This document shows, in pieces, positions 34,086 through 45,597 of a DNA stretch of 64,000 nt. The translations under genes and the position numbers were made by a program. Where the stretch lies: the NCBI GenBank assembly GCA_025084515.1, contig JAJAGP010000771.1:231001-295000 (forward strand). Reading direction: 5' to 3'. This stretch comes from Ancistrus triradiatus. Taxonomy: Eukaryota > Chordata > Actinopteri > Siluriformes > Loricariidae. The notes beneath the pieces are model-generated. The model was not told where the DNA came from, searched no databases, and saw only the letters and a program-made list of their open reading frames with translations. Position 1 is the stretch's first letter, and each line of letters opens with the position of its first letter.

Positions 34086-35624
34086 TATATTGTTTTTGAA
34101 TGTTGCATGATGATATATGCATAACCAATCATCAAGTAACAATGTTGCTATCCCCTATTCCAGGAACCACGAGGTACTATTGGCGCCCAAACTTTTAACC
34201 TTTGGTGCCAAAACATTTACTGGAACCAGGATCCAGGGGGGAAAAAGTTCAGTTTCCTGGCACCCAACCAAAATTTCTGGTGTTATTTGTAGTGGGGAAA
34301 ATGCCCTAAGAAGTCATCTAGGTTTTTGATCACTGGGGGCCATGATTTGGAAGGTCCAATGTAGTAAAAATGACAATCAATGAAAAAATAAAGTACAATT
34401 TAAAACTAAAGGAAAATATAAATCAGACTAACTCAAGCGATTAAAATCAAACATGCAGTCCTTGTCACCTGTTTTTTGCTTGGGTCAACAACAGTCTGTG
34501 TGTAATTAAAAGTGGTTTCTTTATATTCGATTCCAAGTTGAATGTACCTTTTGCAGATAATAATAATAATAATAATAATAATAAGTGAACAAATAATTAA
34601 AGTGAATAGTATTGCACAGACACACCTTTTTTCTAAGGATCTGCTATCCTGTGATCAATCATAATGCAAGTAAATAGTTATATAATAATAAGCAGTTGAA
34701 GAAATAAGTAGTTGATGGCTGAATCATGTTTTGTTTAAGCAGAGATTTATTTCCCATTCAAAGAAATAATAAACGTTGAATGACATGTATTTGTGGAGCT
34801 TGCATGGGATTTATGTGGATGAATTGGCTACTGGGAAAAAGATTAATTGCCCCACCTTTAGACAAGACAACTTAAGGCTATGAACTGTGCTTGACCTAAC
34901 TGACCTATGATTACGATTGGAAAATTCCATTCATGAATAGTTACCATGTGGAAATTGGACATATAAAATACAGGTTTTGGAAATTACCTATCTGTATTCC
35001 TTAGAGATCATGAACAGTCACTATATTGCATTAGTTTGATAAAAGCAAGCCAAATTTAATAACACTGCACATGTTCTATTACGCAAAATGCAACTGTAGT
35101 TAACTCAGTCCAATGAGGGATTAAACAAATAGAGTTACCCTGGAAACTTATATTTGACAATATGCACCAGGACATTATAATATCCGAGTCAAAGTCAACA
35201 GAGAGAGTTGCCAAGAAGAGCAGTATTACTTCTGGAAATGACTGCGAGTTTGGCATGCCTTAGGATACTGGCCTTAATGGAGGGAGAGGGACCTATTAGG
35301 AGGATGGAGTGTAACTGAACTTAATCGTATACTTAAACCAACTCAGTATGTTTTGGCCATGATTGCTGGTAATGGCCAACTTAGCACACCAAATCAATCA
35401 CACAGGGTCACAAAAATACACACACACACAAACACACACACATTATTAGTTACTAGAAGTGATACTGGCCACAGGTAAATGCCTTCCATTATGATACAGG
35501 TCATAAACAGAAAACATAGAGGGAGGGGAACATTTAAAAACATGCAATATAGGACAAGGTATTTGCAAGTCAACTCCTTGGGTAAAATAAAATGTATCAA
35601 TTTCATTTGGACAATCACAGTACA
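34086..35624. other. Unique stretch with an ATA repeat
   Basis: No gene seen. Bases 34130-34350 (AGGAACCACGAGG; ACTGGAACCAGGATCC) have inverted GGAACC/GGTTCC-like pieces of possible DNA-element origin but no defined ends. Confidence 0.45.
34557..34584. repeat. (ATA)n microsatellite
   Basis: Nine ATA units. Confidence 0.9.
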
Positions 35625-35873
35625 GGTTGGCATGGTGGTGGAGAGGTTAATGCGGTTCCCTCAAAGCTCCAGCATCCCTGGTTGCCAGTTTGACCCTGTT
35701 CTTGGACTCCAACTGCATGGAGTTTGCATGTTCTCCGGTTTCCTCCCACAGTTCAAAGACATGCATGTTAGGATAATTGGTGTTTCCAAAGTGCCCTTAG
35801 TGTGTGAGGGTTTGTATGAATGTGTGAGTGTATGTGTCGTACGATGGATTGGCACTGGTTAGGGCTTTCTATC

Positions 35874-35875
<2 letters not shown>
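35625..35875 (+). mobile_element. tRNA-derived SINE-like repeat, copy 5
   Basis: GTTGGCATGGTGGTGGAGAGG head, TTTCCTCCCACAGTTCAAAG, GATGGATTGGCACTGG body. The normal tail is replaced by the TC repeat that follows. Confidence 0.8.

Positions 35876-35878
<3 letters not shown>

Positions 35879-35938
<60 letters not shown>
35879..35938. repeat. (TC)n microsatellite
   Basis: Thirty TC units at the 3' end of a SINE. Confidence 0.95.
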
Positions 35939-35943
<5 letters not shown>

Positions 35944-37139
35944 CTGAGCATCAGGAGCTGCTATGACCTAACAGCTATAAAATGCCAAATGAAACTTATG
36001 GACAACAATTGTCCAGTATCTGCGGCCATGGACCACCATGCATCATAGTTATGGAATGATGAGGTCACACCACAGGCTGGCTAACACTTTCCCCTCTGCT
36101 CTCTGCTCTTAACTGGGAAGAAATTATTAATTGATATTTATGCTTCATGATATCATGTCTATGTGCTACTGGCAAGTTCTTATGACACGTTCACATTTAA
36201 TTTAAAGACAATGTTATCGTATTAGCTTATGTCATAGGCTCTCAGTCAGTTACACGCAAACTCCATCGGCAAGACTATAGATAGTATTCCAGCTAGTGAA
36301 TTCAGCTATTTCAGTCACACTCATTGCTGACAGAAGCATAGAATCAAGCAGAGAGCCATGAAACCACCTTAAAGACACTTTGTTCGCTCAGTAATATAGC
36401 TCTGTTGCAGGATATGATGTTGCCACAAAGTCAAATCACACATCTGCTTTGCCCTTGTCAACTAACTACTGTGAAATTGAAAGCTTCAAGAGCAGTAATA
36501 GCTCAACTGCAGAACATTAGGTCTCATAAGGTTATAGAACAGGACCACCAATACTGGGGTAATTACTTGGGAAAAGTAATCTATTATAAATGACTAACTA
36601 AATGTAAGTTAGAAATTACTTAAAAAACCAAACTTCTCTTGTGTTAAATTGTAAAACCGATACAAATCTGTACCAAAACACAAAATTGACAACCAACAGT
36701 CTTTTCATGCTCAAGAAAAATGCCCTGTCAAGTCCAATGAACTTGGACTACAATATGAAAACCTATATTCTCTCCAAAGTGACAGCAGATACAGTATAAG
36801 TTGTTTTAGGTCACCCACACATGAGTGATAAGCATCAGGTCCCAACACTGCCGGTACCTCTTCATTTCTATGAGGCCTATTTTCAGATTGCATGCTTGCC
36901 AACATTAACCAAGGCTTCCGTTTAATCTCACTAACTGATTGTCATTTATGGCTAATATGTCTGAAGAGCTTTGAGTAACTGTTTGAATGTGCTGTTCTTC
37001 AGTTGTTTGGTACTGTTCATTATAGAAGAGGAACAGATTTTAGTGCATCCCTTAGAAGCACAGGAGTAGCAAAGTAAAAACAAAACAAAACAAAATGCAC
37101 ATTGTCCAGCATTGCCTGGGGAGATGTCAAAACAATGCC
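35939..37139. other. Unique noncoding stretch
   Basis: No gene. Bases 35980-36180 are non-repetitive and include the palindrome ACAATTGT, weakly suggestive of a regulatory block. Confidence 0.45.
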
Positions 37140-37610
37140 AATTTGACACTGGATTAATGGAAATATGTCATCTGGTGTAATGAATCATGCTTCCCCACTG
37201 GCACTCTGACAGATAATTCTTGGATCAGTGGATGTCTGAATGCACAGTGCCAATGCTAAAGGTTGGTGGAGGAGAATGGCTGTTTTTTCATGGTTTCCAT
37301 CCCTTAGTTTCAATCAAGAATAAGCTTAATGCTCAAAAATATAAAAAATATCATATAGTAGCCTCTTCCTGTTTTAGCAATGATCGTGCACAAACAAGAT
37401 CATAAACAAATGTTTTCCAACTAGAGTTTGGTGTGGAGGAGCAGTATTACTCTTCATAGGATCCTGACCTCCAACTCATTAAATACTTTTGGGATGAACT
37501 GGAAACCTCACCTATGATCTTGTGACTGAATTGATGTTGATTTCATTCAGGCAAGATCAATGTCCTGGAAAACCTTCAAACAGAGTGAAGTGAAGATGTT
37601 TGAGAATCAC
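37140..37610 (+). pseudogene. Tc1-like transposase remnant
   Basis: Decayed frames include MLKVGGGEWLFFHGF where Tc1 proteins have the glycine-rich VMVWGCF zone, SIKNKLNAQKY, LEFGVEE, and a DPDLQLIKYFWDELE block over the catalytic Glu. The order is correct, with many stops. The CA repeat follows the C-terminus. Confidence 0.6.
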
Positions 37611-37625
37611 ATATGCATGTGATAT

Positions 37626-37653
37626 TCACACACACACACACACACACACACAC
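37626..37653. repeat. (CA)n microsatellite
   Basis: About 14 CA units; a short GA run follows at 37672-37682. Confidence 0.95.
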
Positions 37654-37734
37654 TATTTGGATAGACAGCAAGAGAGAGAGAGTAGAATTCACTGCTGTTC
37701 TGCAGCATTGTGGCTTTGACGGTTAAACCGCCTG

Positions 37735-37890
37735 TCTCTTGGACAGTAGGTGCCTCAGTGGTTAATGCTCTGGACTTTAGGAAGGTTCTGAGTTCAAGCT
37801 GTCAATGCTGAGCCTCTTTTGTAAGAACCTTAACTTTGATCTGCTCTGGTAAAGTACAGTCTACTTAATACTGAAAATGACTGTAAAGGA
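37735..37890 (+). mobile_element. SINE second family, decayed copy
   Basis: TGCCTCAGTGGTTAATGCTCTGGACT head and GAGTTCAAGCTG in place of the B-box, then a shortened body ending TACTTAATACTGAAAATGAC. Confidence 0.5.
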
Positions 37891-37991
37891 TTTCTTGTCA
37901 AAATCACACAAGAATTAGATATTTGCAATGTTTGGTGCCAAATCAAGTAATGCGTAATAATATATACACAATAATAACTGCTTTTTAATAT

Positions 37992-38016
37992 ATATCATAT
38001 CATATCATATCATATC
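37992..38016. repeat. (ATATC)n microsatellite
   Basis: About five pentanucleotide units. Confidence 0.9.
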
Positions 38017-38850
38017 TCCTTTTTAAAAAGTTCATATCACTCTACCTGTACAATACAGAAGAAAATGGCTTGATCCACTTCATGCATGATTGTTTGGTCT
38101 CTTTCCCAAATCGAGTATGAAGTATGTACAAACTTCATGTGGGATTTTATGGTTTGGCAGGTATTATTTATCTGGAACATCAATAAATCTGTCAAGCTGT
38201 TGTCAAACTGGCTTCCTCTTTCTCACTCACTCAATGTGGCAACTTTTTATTCCCCTGTTTATGGAATTCCTAGGAGTATGCACACATAGCAACATGATTT
38301 ATTGGGCATTAAAACAAGCCTACCTTCCTTACTCTATCACAAACACACTGTCACAAAGTTACAAATGATCTTTAGTGCTGTCAAGTCTCTTCTTACACCA
38401 CTTATTATAAGATTAACTCATGATGGCATGAATAAATCTAGAAATCATTTATATAAAATATACACACTAAAACAGATGAGTCATTTTCATAATTGCTATA
38501 GTGGAATAGCATTATATTGGTTATTTGTCAAGTATGGCAAATAACACTATGCATTAAGCTTCCATTAAGCTCTTAGAAAAAGCTGCCAAACAAGGCTCTT
38601 CAGGATCTTTTTTAGTATGTGGTTCTTTATTATTGTGCCAAAATATATTGAACCTTTTCATACTGAAAAGCAACTCCCACTTAAACATTAATGGCAGTTA
38701 ATGATTCATCAGTTTCTCATGTCACTTACACAATTGCTTACAGAACCTTTCAAGTGTAAGTAGCCTTTATTTATACAGTATATACCATTTGCAAACCATG
38801 ATTTTCAGGATTAATGTCTTATTAAAACGTATCTTACGTTATACATCAAC
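38017..38850. other. Unique AT-rich stretch
   Basis: Several overlapping short frames, none with recognisable motifs. Confidence 0.5.
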
Positions 38851-38975
38851 GTACTGGACTGTGGACCAGAAGGTTTAGGGTTCAAATCCCACATCTACCA
38901 AGGTTTTAGACTTTTGGGTCACTTGGATAGTAAGCTTTGGAAGTTGCTCTGGATAAGGGCATCTGCTATATGACT
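38851..38975 (+). mobile_element. tRNA-derived SINE, second family, copy 4
   Basis: GTACTGGACTGTGGACCAGAAGG, GGGTTCAAATCCCAC, and a shortened middle leading to TTGCTCTGGATAAGGGCATC. Confidence 0.8.
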
Positions 38976-38984
38976 AATATCAAT

Positions 38985-39215
38985 TTGGGAGGAGGGGGCA
39001 CAATGGTGCAAAATGTTGGTACTATATCCTTAATTCACAGTTGTGTGGCTTTTGCATGTTTCCTCCATGTCCATGTGAGTTTTCTTCTGGTACTGCGGTT
39101 TCCTCCCACATATGTTGCGTTAGGTCAATTGACCTGTCTAAAGTTTCCCTCCATGTTTGTGTGTGTCTCTCTGTGGCCTGAACTAGATAAAGTTAATAGC
39201 AATTAATAGTAGTAA
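38985..39215 (+). mobile_element. tRNA-derived SINE-like repeat, copy 6
   Basis: GGGGGCACAATGGTGCAAAAT head, TTTGCATGTTTCCTCCATGT and GGTTTCCTCCCACATATGTT, then a decayed tail. Directly follows a SINE of the other family. Confidence 0.7.
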
Positions 39216-39399
39216 CTGACATGTCCAATGTGACTTCAAATCAAATATAATGTGTGAAAGCCAGTATCCTCAGTAACCTAATGAGACAGAGATAATGACC
39301 TTGGAAAGATGACCCATGTCTGGATGTCAGTTGGGCCTTCCTGGTAAGGATGAAATGTCCCACTTCAAGCACAGTGACATGCAGAAAGTCTGACCCTCG

Positions 39400-39720
39400 G
39401 TTGTTTATATTTCCTCTAATCCATTGTTCTTTATTCTCTCTCTATTTCCTGAGTAGCAGTGACAGAGGGCCTGTCGACTGGCATCTCCTTTGGCTGTTCA
39501 GTGCGCACAGAGTCACTGTGGCGTCGCGGGACATTCTTTCCCACAAGCAGACGCATAGTTGCAGCGTCTCCTCATGTGGTGGCGCGGATCGCTTCAAAGC
39601 AGCGGGTGCCCCCACAGCTGCAGCCTGTCAGGCCCCGTGCCCTGCTCCAGTTTGTAATCATTATTAAAGGCTTGACCCCTGAGGCATCTCTGCCGCTGTT
39701 CACACCCCCCTAGCGCTGCC
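39400..39720. promoter_or_regulatory. Candidate conserved block or unplaced exon
   Basis: GC-rich, non-repetitive sequence. A pyrimidine tract (39425-39449) ending in AG at 39456 and 39459 looks like a splice acceptor, and a frame stays open to 39713. The predicted peptide is arginine-rich, has no recognised domain, and no clear donor follows. AGTTTGTAATCATTATTAAAGG at 39648-39669 looks regulatory. Coding is not supported; conservation would decide. Confidence 0.35.
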
Positions 39721-40188
39721 CTCACCACTCTGCTGGTGCCTCATGGATAGGCTCAGCTCAAGGTGGCTCAACAACCCAAAGCCAGGATGGGTACCTTCAC
39801 TGTCCAGTCTTATTCTGTACTTACACTGTCTGAGTGGATTTAATTCTATCTGTCAGAGATACTGCAGATCTAGCAACACTTCAAAGAGCTCATATCATAC
39901 AAAGCATATATTTTGTACATACCCTTAAGCTTTCAGAGCCTTCTCATACTTAATGCCTGCAATTGGTCAAAGCAATAATGTTACCTCAATCAAATACTAG
40001 CTTACATATTGGTCTGTGGTATGCAGAAGAACATGCAAGGTATGTTAAATTGTTAAATTGGATTTATTTTACATTGTTTTCTTGGGCACCAACCAGATAA
40101 AAAGGCTATTTCTAAATTTCTGTTGTGCTTTTATGCTAGTTATTGTTTAAGACAAAGAGTTTGACTCAGATACAGTTACATTTTTGGG

Positions 40189-40189
<1 letters not shown>
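39721..40189. other. Unique noncoding stretch
   Basis: Nothing recognised. Confidence 0.5.

Positions 40190-40232
<43 letters not shown>
40190..40232. repeat. (ATT)n microsatellite
   Basis: About 14 TTA units. Confidence 0.95.
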
Positions 40233-40233
<1 letters not shown>

Positions 40234-40309
40234 ACATAACATAATAATTCTGTAATATATAACATAACATAACAAATTATTTAACATATATATGTGTGTC
40301 TGTATAGAC

Positions 40310-40560
40310 AGTGCTACACACTGAGTACATATATGAGAAGGTCCCAGGTTTGATCCCAGGTGAAGAGTCCTTTTTGTGTGGAGTCCTTTATGAGTCCAAA
40401 GACATGCATTATGTTAATTGATTACTCGAAATTGGCCCAATCTGACTATGTATATGAGACTAGCTTTGATATTACCTTGACTGTTGACTTCACCTTATGC
40501 CTGTCGTTGAAGGCCATTGATGCTGAAGAGCAACATTAAAATTAACTAAATAAACAAACA
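40310..40560 (+). mobile_element. tRNA-derived SINE-like repeat, copy 7
   Basis: GAGAAGGTCCCAGGTTTGATCCCAGG (B-box), GAGTCCAAAGACATGCATTA and a decayed GAAGAGCAACATTAAA tail ending in AAACAAAC units. Confidence 0.65.
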
Positions 40561-41728
40561 AACAAACCATTCATAGATTTCAAATTGAAGTGACTTAAAT
40601 ATTTTATTTCAATCATGTTAAATGTAACTGTTTTGAGAACACTTTCATTATGATCAAAATGTTCTTTTTTATACTTCATTAGTATTCTTACATTTTAGAC
40701 TTGTCACAGACACAGACTTTTCCAATTTCATAACTACATAAAGCAATCTACTACTTCTCACATGCACCACTAGTTCTGTGAAGCTGCATTTCTGTATTTC
40801 CAAAGTCCCTTTTCACACTTCTCTTGCAGGATAGAACTGCTCTGCTAGCTTGTTAGCCATGTGATGATGAAAGAGGCATTTATGGAGGCAATTTGTGGCC
40901 TATATTGAGCCATAGGAAATCTGAGCCTTCATTATTGCAACTAGACAATATGCTGTGGTCACTGCTAGAGCCTTCACGCTCCTTTGGTGCTAGCCTTTGA
41001 AATTAAGAAGCGGAGGGAATAGGACGGCACCAGTGGAGGGTTTCTTATCTACAGCCCTCACACAAACTAAACAAACTAAGTCTCCTTAGCTACTGATCTT
41101 CTCAAAGACAGTTCCATGAAACAGATGCCAGCGTGCTGTGTAACTAGACTATATGGTCATCTGTTCTGTTGTAAACATTTCAATAGTCAGTTTGTCATTT
41201 CCTTCTAACAACAAGTCTGAGTCATTGATACTAAGTGCATAGTGATTTATGAAATCACAGACCATCTGAATAACAATCATTTATAGTCTTGTTCTGTCCA
41301 ACCCATCGGTAAATGATGCAGCTGCATTGACTGCAGGCCATACTATGGGCTATAGTTATTTTCCTTTCCTCATTAACACAGGAATAGCACTGATTCAACA
41401 GAATAGTGTCATTCTCTGTTCCAGGTGTTCTGGGGAGGGAGGTCCTCGCATAAGATTTGATACCCCTTCATTAGGCATTCCGTTATCCACAGGGAATGCC
41501 TGATGCACAGTGATTTTCTCCACTAGTGTTTTGCAAGTTGAGTCATCATGTAACAAACTGCAATATCTAAACACCTGCCTATCATTATATATCTGAGGTT
41601 AAAATAAATAGCACAAGGCTGGATATATTGCACTCACTGAAGAAAAGATTGATATATGCCTGAAAAAAATGCGTACAATTTCACAATTGTCATAACACAA
41701 TTGAAAAAAGCTATGGTTGGTTAAGGTG
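40561..41728. other. Unique noncoding stretch
   Basis: No gene. Bases 41390-41540 are motif-dense and include a perfect inverted pair described separately. Confidence 0.45.
41473..41501. promoter_or_regulatory. Inverted GGAATG pair (TEAD-like)
   Basis: AGGCATTCC and GGAATGCCT form perfect 9-bp inverted arms separated by 11 bp. Each arm contains the TEAD core GGAATG. A binding role is inference. Confidence 0.35.
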
Positions 41729-42669
41729 CAGTACTGTGCAAAGGTCTTAAGCATTCTATATAGGCATTTTCAATGTATATTCTGCTTATTATTTATTTAC
41801 GTTTTATCGGTCACTGCACTTTGTAGTTCTACAGTTACAGACTGTAGCTCCTCTTTTTCTCTACATACTTTGTTAGTTCTCTTTCCTTTGTTTTCTAATG
41901 GTCAGGACCCACCACTAATCATGTACTATTTGGGCGGGGGATCATTCTCAGCACTGCAGTGACACTGATGTGTTGGTGCTGTGTTAGTGCGTGTTAGTAT
42001 GATTCGATCAGACACTGCAGTGCTGATGGAGTTTTAAAACACTGTTTACATTTACATTTACATTACATTTAGCAGACCATTAACCAGAGCAACTTACAAG
42101 TTATACAGTCTTACAATCCAAGCAATTGTGGGTTCAGGGTCTTGCACAAGGACCTAACAATGGAAACTTGGCAGAGGTGGGATTTGAACCCTGGACCTTT
42201 TGGTCCATAGTCCAGTACCTTATCCACTAGGCTACCACAGTCACTGTTCACTCACTGTCCACACTTATTGCTCCACCTTATAGATGTAAAGTCAGAGACA
42301 GTGGCTCATCTATTGCTGTACAGTCTGTGTAAGTCATCCTCTAATCTTTTATCAGGATGCTGGTGGCTGGACATTTTTGGCTTGTGGACTATTTTCAGTT
42401 CAGCAGTAACACTGAGGTAGTTTAAAACTCCAGCAGCACTGCAGTGTCTGATCCACTCATCCCACCAAAACACACAATAACACACAACCACCACATCACT
42501 GCAGTGCTGAGAATGATCCAACACCCAAATAATACCTGATTTATGGGGATCCTTTGGGGTCCTGACCATTAAAGAACAGAGTAAAGGGTACTAACAAAGT
42601 ATGTAGGGAAACAGATGGATATATATAAACTGAAAAATATAGAATGCCTAAGACTTTTGAAGAGCACTG
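41729..42669. mobile_element. Foldback DNA element (MITE-like) carrying a SINE
   Basis: The ends CAGTACTGTGCAAAGGTCTT and, reversed, CAGTGCTCTTCAAAAGTCTT are inverted. Inside, long inverted arms share GGTCAGGACCCACCACTAAT / GGTCCTGACCATT, ATCATTCTCAGCACTGCAGTG and GATCAGACACTGCAG. The loop region is interrupted by a SINE (42047-42241). Half of a related copy lies at 54925-55169. No transposase. Confidence 0.8.
42047..42241 (-). mobile_element. tRNA-derived SINE, second family, copy 5, with target duplication
   Basis: Flanked by CACTGTT at 42040-42046 and 42242-42248. Reverse complement shows GTGGTAGCCTAGTGGATAAG, GGGTTCAAATCCC and a GCTCTGGTTAATGGTCTGC tail with TAAATG units. Confidence 0.88.
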
Positions 42670-42864
42670 TAGTTAGATACAGAGTTATCTAACTACATAT
42701 GTTACACTCACTGAACTACAATTATTTTAATCACACTCATTGATAACAAATGCATAAACGTAAGCACACTCCCTATCGACATGACTTCATGGATGAGTGC
42801 TATTTTACATTACATTTTGTTTGGTTTATTTAACATTGCTATCAGCATCAGTGGCCATTTCAGC

Positions 42865-43080
42865 AAGACACACAATGTTACATCTATACATAATGCCAAT
42901 TTAGCACAATCAATTAAACTAACATGCAGGTCTTTGGACTGTGGGAGGAACCGGATTACCCAGAGTAAACCCACATGGACACGGAGGACATTCAGACTCC
43001 ACACGGAGAGCTGCTTCATCCTGGGACTGAACCTAGAACTTTCTTGCTGTGACCCACCAAGCCACTGTGTTGCCCTATAC
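42865..43080 (-). mobile_element. tRNA-derived SINE-like repeat, copy 8
   Basis: CAATCAATTAAACTAACATGC, GGACTGTGGGAGGAACCGG, TAAACCCACATGGACACGGAGG, and ACCCACCAAGCCACTGTG at the head. Confidence 0.8.
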
Positions 43081-43224
43081 TAGCAGTAGAATGTGTTGTA
43101 ATGAAAGGGTCATGCATAAAGACACACCTTGTAGTGTATCCCCAATTCACAGCTGCAGCAACTACCAAGTTCTAAACAACATCTTGAAGCAACATCAGCA
43201 CTAAAACTGCAAGGTATTAGTTTC

Positions 43225-43365
43225 CATGACCAAGAATATGGACACAAGGACGACAGGGAGAACAGGCAAACTCCTCACAGGAAGAGTCCTAGATAGGAAT
43301 TGAACTGACTATCTCTGGAGCTGTGAGGTGATAGCACTAGGCACTGTGCCACCCCAGAGCAAAGA
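43225..43365 (-). mobile_element. tRNA-derived SINE-like repeat, copy 9 (partial)
   Basis: CAGGGAGAACAGGCAAACTCC and GAGCTGTGAGGTGATAGCAC then CACTGTGCCACCCC; only the 5' half of the family is present. Confidence 0.75.
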
Positions 43366-44817
43366 TGCACATATTAAATTCTGAAGTCCTGAGAGTCTAC
43401 ATTGATTATTTTGACTGGAGATCAAAGAGTTCACTCCCCAGAGCCTCTCAGAGCAAAACACGCTTCACCACAATAGACCGTATGATCACCACAGCATTTA
43501 ATATATAACTAGACTATGTTTACTTTTCATTATGAAATTGTTCTTAAAATAACAGCATTTACAGTGATCATATTAAAATGTCTAGTGCATCAATATTAGT
43601 ACACATACTGTATAAGCACAATATTTATTTGTATCCATTAACAAATGAATCAGCCCCATTACCCCAATAATACAGCACATTTATATAATACATATACAAA
43701 TGTCTACAAAACAAAAGTCTATTTTAACACTAAATATTATTTAGTAAACACCCATGAAAAAGTAGAGAAGTAATTATAGAATTCCTATGTAGTTGCCTAA
43801 TCTGTTTTTGGAGTAATTAGCAAGGAAGCAGCAATTTAGAGCAATGCAACTTTCCATTAGAACAGTCTACACATCATAGACACTGCAGTGTTATGTTTGC
43901 ATTGTAATTAAATGATTCTGACAAGCCTGACTTGCATACAGGAAGACTGGAGACCAGTGGTTCCAATCCCTGTTTTTTTTTTTTTTGGAAAAGCCAAATA
44001 TTTTGTTATTTTGTTTGATTTATGCACAGTAATAGAACATTAAAACCAGGAATAGATAATAATAATTAAAAAAATCAAGAGGTTTCTTCATTACTATACA
44101 TTATGAATTTAAAAATTAAATGAGTAAAAGAGTAAAACAATCCATTTTAAGAAGTTAAATTTTCTTCACAAAGTTAATACTGCAAATGTAACAGAATAAT
44201 TATGTATTTCAACCCGTGATTGCTCCTTCGTAATGGACTTTTCACTGACATGGAACATATTTTTCATAGCAGTACAATTCTAAAATTAGATCACCAAACA
44301 CTTTACATTTTCTATTTTAATCATTATCAATATAAACACTAGTTATAGTTATCATTTATGTTGATTAGTGAAATAGCCAAAAAAAAGGTTCACGTGGAAA
44401 AATGTGCCCTTGAACCTTAATGACACGTGGAGTCGTGAGACTAGATGACTGAATGATGCGTGTGCGTATGACTTCTACGTGTCCACATTTAAAGTGAGCT
44501 GTGACATTTCCAAACAGATGGATACATGCACAATGCTCAGCTGCACTGAACTTTTGTTGATTTGTTTGTCTTTGGGTTCTCTACAGTTGAAAGTCTGTGC
44601 AGCTCAAGGGATTAACGAACTAGACACAATACAGCACTAGAGGACAGAGATGGAGATATGAGAAATGATGAAACTGGAGGAAGTCAGAGTAAAATAAATA
44701 AGAGAAGTTTTTTTTTTTTTTTTAAGTAAATGGACAGTGATAAGAGGCACATTTTGGCCCAACATGCATTGTACATCTTGTACTGAGATTCGACAGACCT
44801 CAAGGTGGTCCCTTAAG

Positions 44818-44820
<3 letters not shown>
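43366..44820. other. Unique AT-rich stretch
   Basis: No gene. Bases 44390-44520 contain several ACGTG cores (TTCACGTGGAAAA, GACACGTGGAGT, CTACGTGTCCAC), a possible regulatory cluster. Confidence 0.45.

Positions 44821-44870
<50 letters not shown>
44821..44870. repeat. (CA)n microsatellite
   Basis: Twenty-five CA units. Confidence 0.95.
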
Positions 44871-44873
<3 letters not shown>

Positions 44874-45448
44874 GCAGTGATATTAACTCCAGCATTCTGA
44901 CAGAGTGCAAGTAATTTAATCAAGACTTTGTGCCAGCTATTCTTTGAAGCCTGGATGTTATAAATACGTCCTTCACACACATACAGAGAGATCATTCTTA
45001 CTCTGCTACAGCTGCCAAAGCCCTGAGTCACAATATCATTTTGAACAAATACTTAAATGATTTTTAATTAGATGCACAACTGACTGACCTTAACTTATTA
45101 GCAAGTAACTTGAAAGTTAATTTGTGAGCAGTATGTTATCCATTATTAATTTATAACATATATTTAAGACTGACACAAATCAGGCCAAATATTTCTAATA
45201 AATCTAATAGTTACATCATATAACAGTAAAGTTAACATTATGAAGTACAATGATACCAATGCCAGCTTCAGTCAAAGTACATTACACAACAAATTGGAAA
45301 AAAAAAAAAAACTTTGAGTACAAATCTTTATAATCTCACATACACATACACATAGATACACACAGGTATGTTTAATGTCCACATTTCATCCTGTAATACA
45401 TAATTGACGTTAACCAGACATTACCATAGTCACACAGTAGTTTGAGTA
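44871..45448. other. Unique noncoding stretch
   Basis: Nothing recognised apart from an A-run at 45298-45311. Confidence 0.5.
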
Positions 45449-45594
45449 CATTTACATTTATGTCATTTAGCGCCCTTATCCAGAGCAGCTTACAATTGAT
45501 ACAATCTCAGCGTGGCAGAGGTAGGGTTTGAACCCTGGACCTTCTGGTTCATAGTCTAGTACCTTAACCGCTAGACCACCACAGTCCCACCACA
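45449..45594 (-). mobile_element. tRNA-derived SINE, second family, copy 6
   Basis: TTTATGTCATTTAGCGCCCTTATCC tail, GGTTTGAACCCTGGACCTTC (B-box) and ACCGCTAGACCACCACAGTC head. The middle is shortened. It is immediately followed by a Tc1 insertion. Confidence 0.82.
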
Positions 45595-45597
45595 GTA

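Noticed and set aside
34130..34350. Possible DNA transposon with GGAACC motifs
   Set aside because: No matching ends or target duplication could be found.
36001..36014. Inverted SOX-like palindrome ACAATTGT
   Set aside because: Only 8 bp of perfect symmetry, expected by chance in 64 kb.
44637..45031. Valine-cysteine repeat frames
   Set aside because: Translation of the CA microsatellite.
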